A stretch of 64,000 bases of DNA. Origin: Trileptium ribeirensis. Taxonomy: Eukaryota; Nematoda; Enoplea; Enoplida; Thoracostomopsidae. The stretch is taken from assembly GCA_030248225.1 (NCBI GenBank), contig JASANE010021072.1, positions 28,699-92,698 on the forward strand, in the 5' to 3' direction. A program made the translations under genes and the position numbers. Numbering within the stretch: the first letter of the stretch is position 1; each line of letters opens with the position of its first letter. This document shows, in pieces, positions 60,323 through 64,000 of this stretch. Below the pieces are notes generated by a model. That model did no database searches, was not told where the DNA came from, and worked only from the letters and a program-made list of their open reading frames with translations.

Positions 60323-60690
60323 TTATGGAAGAGTATGACACTTTCCTGCACTCACATATAAACTCGTGTTTGATGACGCAGGCGTTTTCGGCCCCCTCAC
60401 AGTTTTCTTTGGGGTTAGGGGGTCGAGATGCGCTGACCCCCAGTTTTATCTTTTTTTTGGGAAGAGGGATAGGTCGGTCCCGTCGAATTGCTTGGGGGGA
60501 GGGCGGGGTCGGGTCAGAAGCAGCTACTGGTTCAACTTACCCCACCCCCCAAAAAAAACTGGGGGAGCGGGGTTCGAGCTGCCCCACCCCCAAAACCAAA
60601 CTGGGGGTGTCAGGCCGAAAACGCCCGCGTTATCAAACACGGGTTTATATGTGAGTGCAAGGGAAGTGGCATACTCTTCCCTAATTCAAT
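60323..60690. repeat. Large imperfect palindrome with G- and C-run interior
   Basis: The left arm (GGAAGAGTATGACACTTTCC, CACTCACATATAAAC, GTTTGATGACGC) is mirrored on the right (GTTATCAAAC, GTTTATATGTGAGTG, CATACTCTTCC). Runs such as CCCCACCCCC and GGGGG fill the middle. The outer right arm and following bases are then repeated directly at about 60736-60810. Confidence 0.8.
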
Positions 60691-60924
60691 CTTGATATTA
60701 TTAACCATGTAATTAGCGGCTAATAATATCTGCTTATATGTGAGTGCAAGGGAAGTGTCATACTCTTCCCTACTGCACTCTTGGTATTATTATCCATGTA
60801 ATTAGCGGGAGTAATATCATTCTTCTAATTAGCGTGGTAGGCTAAATACCTACTCGTATTCTAAAAAGAAAATAAAGCCCTACTCTGATTTTAGTATAGT
60901 ACAAATATTACTCCTACCTACGAG

Positions 60925-62355
60925 TAAGAATTCTACCCGCGGGTAGGATAAAGTTACCTGCAGGTAAAAAATTACCCACGGGTAGAGCAAATTTATATAC
61001 TCGCAGCAGGGAGTAACCGGAATTCCGGTCCCGGCAAAAACCGTGTTCCGGTTGCGGTTCCGGCAAAGGGCAAAAACCATACCGGAACCGGAATTCCGGT
61101 TTAAAAATTTTGTTTGAAATTTTCAACGTTTTTTGCTTCATCCTGTAATCCAAACATATGCAATATATTATACAATGATCAAGCTCCAATACAACCAAGC
61201 AAAAGAAAAGATTAACTAACCAATTTGCCGTGTGAAACGTAAGTAGGGCACATAATTTGAACAGGAATTTTTCATAATAACCTGCAGGAGTTTGTTAAAT
61301 CAAAGCCAGGTCGATGCTTGTAGCAGCTATTTCACACATTCAGAAGTCTGCGGGGTACGTTCGAATTGCATCGGTCCAACTCGGTAACAGAGTATGGCTT
61401 ACGTAGAAGTACTTAGCCTATGCTTGGCTAACATAAATTGCGTCAAGCACCCGCCAGTGCGCTTGGAAACGTGGTAAGTCAGTCTCTAAATTGAAGTAAA
61501 TTAACGTTATCTGCAACGCAAGCTGAAACTGCTTCCTTAGCAATGAGCTGTATTTATTGAAACTGTGCGAGCAGCATCACAAAGTGTCTCATTTATAGCA
61601 TTCTGATTAGAAAGTTATCAACATTATCATCTAACTGACGGGCACTGTTTGTCCAACGCTAGCCTAAAGAGTGTCTCTGACCACTGATCAGAAAATTACC
61701 TTCTGTCTATTATTTTATCTTAGAATCATATAAACCAATAATTTTAAGTTTCCTACAGAAGAACATGCAACAAACGTATGTGTAGCAAAGGGAGGCGACT
61801 CGAGACAGAGCGAACGTGTGTATTCTACGCTCCAAGCTTTGTAAGCACATTCGATTTGACGCAGTATACGCAATGGTGTATAGTGGAAGACATTTTTTGC
61901 TCTGAATGTCCAAAAACCGACATATTTGATCGATAAATAAACATTATTAGCTTCCTCAGTCTCTTTAAAGTTTCAGAACGGCAATAATACCATCACAATA
62001 CATTAAGTTTAATGTAAAAGTTATTTTTAATGCATTTTAAATCCACTATACCTTCATTTCTTCCATAACCTGTTTTACTATATATAAATTTCGAAGACCA
62101 GGTTCCGGTTCCGGTTCCGGTTCCGGTTATTCCCTGACTCGCAGGTAAAAATATTACCCACAGGTAGAACAAAATTACCCGCTGGTAATTTTAAATTACT
62201 CGCAGGAAATTTGAAATTACTCTCAGGTAAAATAGCTTACCTGTGGGTAGACTATCTCGTTTTTAAAATACTATAAAGTGTAGGTAGGGATAATTTCAAA
62301 TGACAGTAAGATAAATTTACTAGCAGGTAAGCCAAAAATTACCTGCAGGCAGGGG
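60925..62355. repeat. Array of short near-palindromes (type TTACCTGCAGGTAA), split by hAT-A copy 6
   Basis: On both sides of the hAT-A insertion, 10-14-bp near-palindromes recur every 20-40 bp: TACCCGCGGGTAG, TTACCTGCAGGTAA, TTACCCACGGGTAG, TTACCCACAGGTAG, TTACCCGCTGGTAAT, TTACCTGTGGGTAG, ACTAGCAGGTAA, TTACCTGCAGGCAG. Two further members (TACCTGTAGGTAA, TACCTGCGAGTAA) lie at about 59010-59040. Confidence 0.75.
61007..62136 (+). mobile_element. hAT-A element copy 6, inserted in a short-palindrome array, exact target duplication
   Basis: 1130 bp with the family ends. The flanking ACTCGCAG is exact on both sides (60999-61006, 62137-62144). The target itself belongs to an array of ACC(T/C)GC(A/G)GGTAA-type motifs, so the insertion split that array. 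Confidence 0.93.
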
Positions 62356-64000
62356 CTACCATCATTTAAAAATACGGGCCCAGATGTTAAGTATTGCCTG
62401 TTACTTATTGCGTACATTGGAAACTGCAAACGCTTAAGCGCTGATAGAACCATATAAATAGTATGTACTACCAACTATCCACATACCATGCAATACTATT
62501 GGTCGGAATCGACTTTGTTTAGGCAAAATTTACCCGATTTTTTGCATAACAATTGTCTCAACTTTTGATACTCCAGAATTCACAGTTTTTTGTTATTTTA
62601 AGTTTGAACCCTTAGAACTTCTACAATAAAAATTTAGTTTCCACCAAACCATAAAACATCAACAAACACTGACACATTCTAAACTAAAGATCGCACAGTC
62701 GTTCCATTCTGTCTGACATCGCGCAAATAGAATAAACTTAGAACGCAGCAAACAATTTCGAGGCACGTTTTTTGTTTTATTCTAGCTATAAAAGTTGAAA
62801 AAGCTTATGTATCAGTTTCATAGACAATTTTGCTGAACTACTTGTTTTGTTAGAAAAAAGTTGTGGCTGAATGTTTAGCCCCAATAACGCCTTCGATAAG
62901 TATAAGGGTACAACATTTACCCCAAAGGCGCATACCTGAAAAGAATCACCGAAACCATTAGATGCATGTCTTATATGGTATCTAGATCAATTAATTGCTT
63001 AAATTGAAAAAGTAACGTATTGCCCTTAAATTTATTCCGTTCGACTACGGCGACCTCAGAATAGGTGACTCACGTACGCAATAAAAGGTCAAAGTAAAAT
63101 TCACTTTAGCTCATCAAAACAGTTTTGTCCACACATTGGTTAGCCGTATTTGCATGTTCCCGCTAGCTATCAAGACTATGTGTGCGTATTTGAATATTTT
63201 TGATCCCCAAATTGCACCCTGCGAAAGAATCCTAATCCAACAGCAATTATATATACGTACTATTACTATTATCCTTCGAGAACATAAACTTATGACAGCA
63301 ACAATTATCCGACTCGTCTTGTTCAGCGTTCCACAATGCACAACCGTTGTCCATAATGGTAAGAGCCGTCGTGGCGGGGCTACTAAGGGGCAGTAGCCGT
63401 ACGTCGCTCGGACAAGTGTTGTTCGTCGGTGCAGTAAGTCGACGATATAGTCGATAAAACGTCCGAATTGCTCCGCTTACGGCCAAATAATAGTACATAT
63501 CGCTTGCTTCGGTCATAATGATGGCTGTATATATGTGTATATTTATTCGAGCAATAACAATTGTACGACTCAGTTCAACTATTATGAGTCATTAGGACTA
63601 AGGTATACCCGAAAATGAATTATTCGATAAAGTTCACTTCAAATTAACCTGCAGCGTCGCGAGCAAACACCGTTCATTACACCTGTTCGAGGTCAGTGTA
63701 CCGAATCCAAATTTGTCCATAAATGCCGAACCATCATATTGTTGGTGAAGCAGCTACACCTCCAGCATTAATCAGCTTAATCTATAATGCTCAATTCACA
63801 AGAAGATCCACATATTTTCATTGTTTATGAAGATATGATAGCTTTCATATAACTCGGGTCTCATGAGCCCTTCTAAAAATTACTTGGCCCTGAGTAATCA
63901 TGAAGTGGTAATCTTACGAAAAAGCTTTACATACTTTTTACACAGCCTTAGTTGCTCTATGAAATGAGCCTGATTTTACCTATATACGTAATACCTCTAC
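62356..64000. other. No gene supported
   Basis: AT-rich. A frame of 89 codons on the minus strand (63247-63516) overlaps an 86-codon frame on the plus strand. Neither is recognisable, and I do not call either. Confidence 0.5.

Noticed and set aside
60325..60712. Three overlapping plus-strand frames of 74-109 codons with Pro/Gly runs
   Set aside because: They lie in the G/C-run palindrome; the frames result from homopolymers and arm symmetry.
63247..63516. 89-codon minus frame starting MTEASDMYYYLAV with a GTAAGC after it, as a possible first exon
   Set aside because: The phase does not fit exon A without another exon, the plus strand is also open, and nothing recognisable is encoded.

Overview
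This window is a piece of an animal (metazoan) nuclear genome, most likely an invertebrate. It is AT-rich, has no bacterial-style gene packing, and carries one long intron-rich gene on the minus strand among many small DNA transposons, tandem repeats and decayed LINE fragments. The species cannot be named from the sequence alone.

The gene is an orthologue of neurabin/spinophilin (PPP1R9A/PPP1R9B; Spn in Drosophila), the actin- and PP1-binding scaffold of synapses and cell junctions. I resolved twelve coding exons between 47004 and 9420. Reading frame carries through all eleven junctions: each exon's end phase fits the next exon's start, with GT donors and AG acceptors. In transcript order they give: disordered N-terminal sequence (46479-47004, 45118-45490); the PP1-docking RVxF-type motif KVKF at the end of 43931-44206; the PP1-clamping segment (43313-43445); a PDZ domain spread over three exons (38974-39094, 34801-34905, 32739-32850); about 700 residues of low-complexity linker (29853-30596, 22418-23404, 14378-14734); and part of the C-terminal coiled coil (12360-12517, 9420-9594). 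The start codon, 5' UTR, first coiled-coil segment and 3' end were not found; the 3' end probably lies beyond base 1.

Everything else is intronic or flanking repeat. (1) At least seven copies or remnants of a hAT-type element with CCGG-rich ends and 8-bp target duplications (514, 24332, 33534, 36267, 50957, 52200, 61007; fragment at 27190). (2) Other hAT-like elements at 1961, 7732, 19098, 23561 and 27934. (3) Foldback elements at 10213 and 56221 and a palindrome at 60323. (4) A 2.1-kb minisatellite with higher-order structure at about 17.6-19.7 kb. (5) Three copies of a 1.1-1.4-kb repeat with internal modules of about 350 bp. (6) LINE fragments at 3470-5735 (minus) and 57056-57500 (plus). 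(7) A cluster of short palindromes (type ACCTGCAGGT) around 60.9-62.35 kb.

I found no unknown biological system with a defined function. The most unusual signals are two hAT elements sharing one 8-bp target, the higher-order minisatellite, the short-palindrome array, and the very long linker of the neurabin-like protein.
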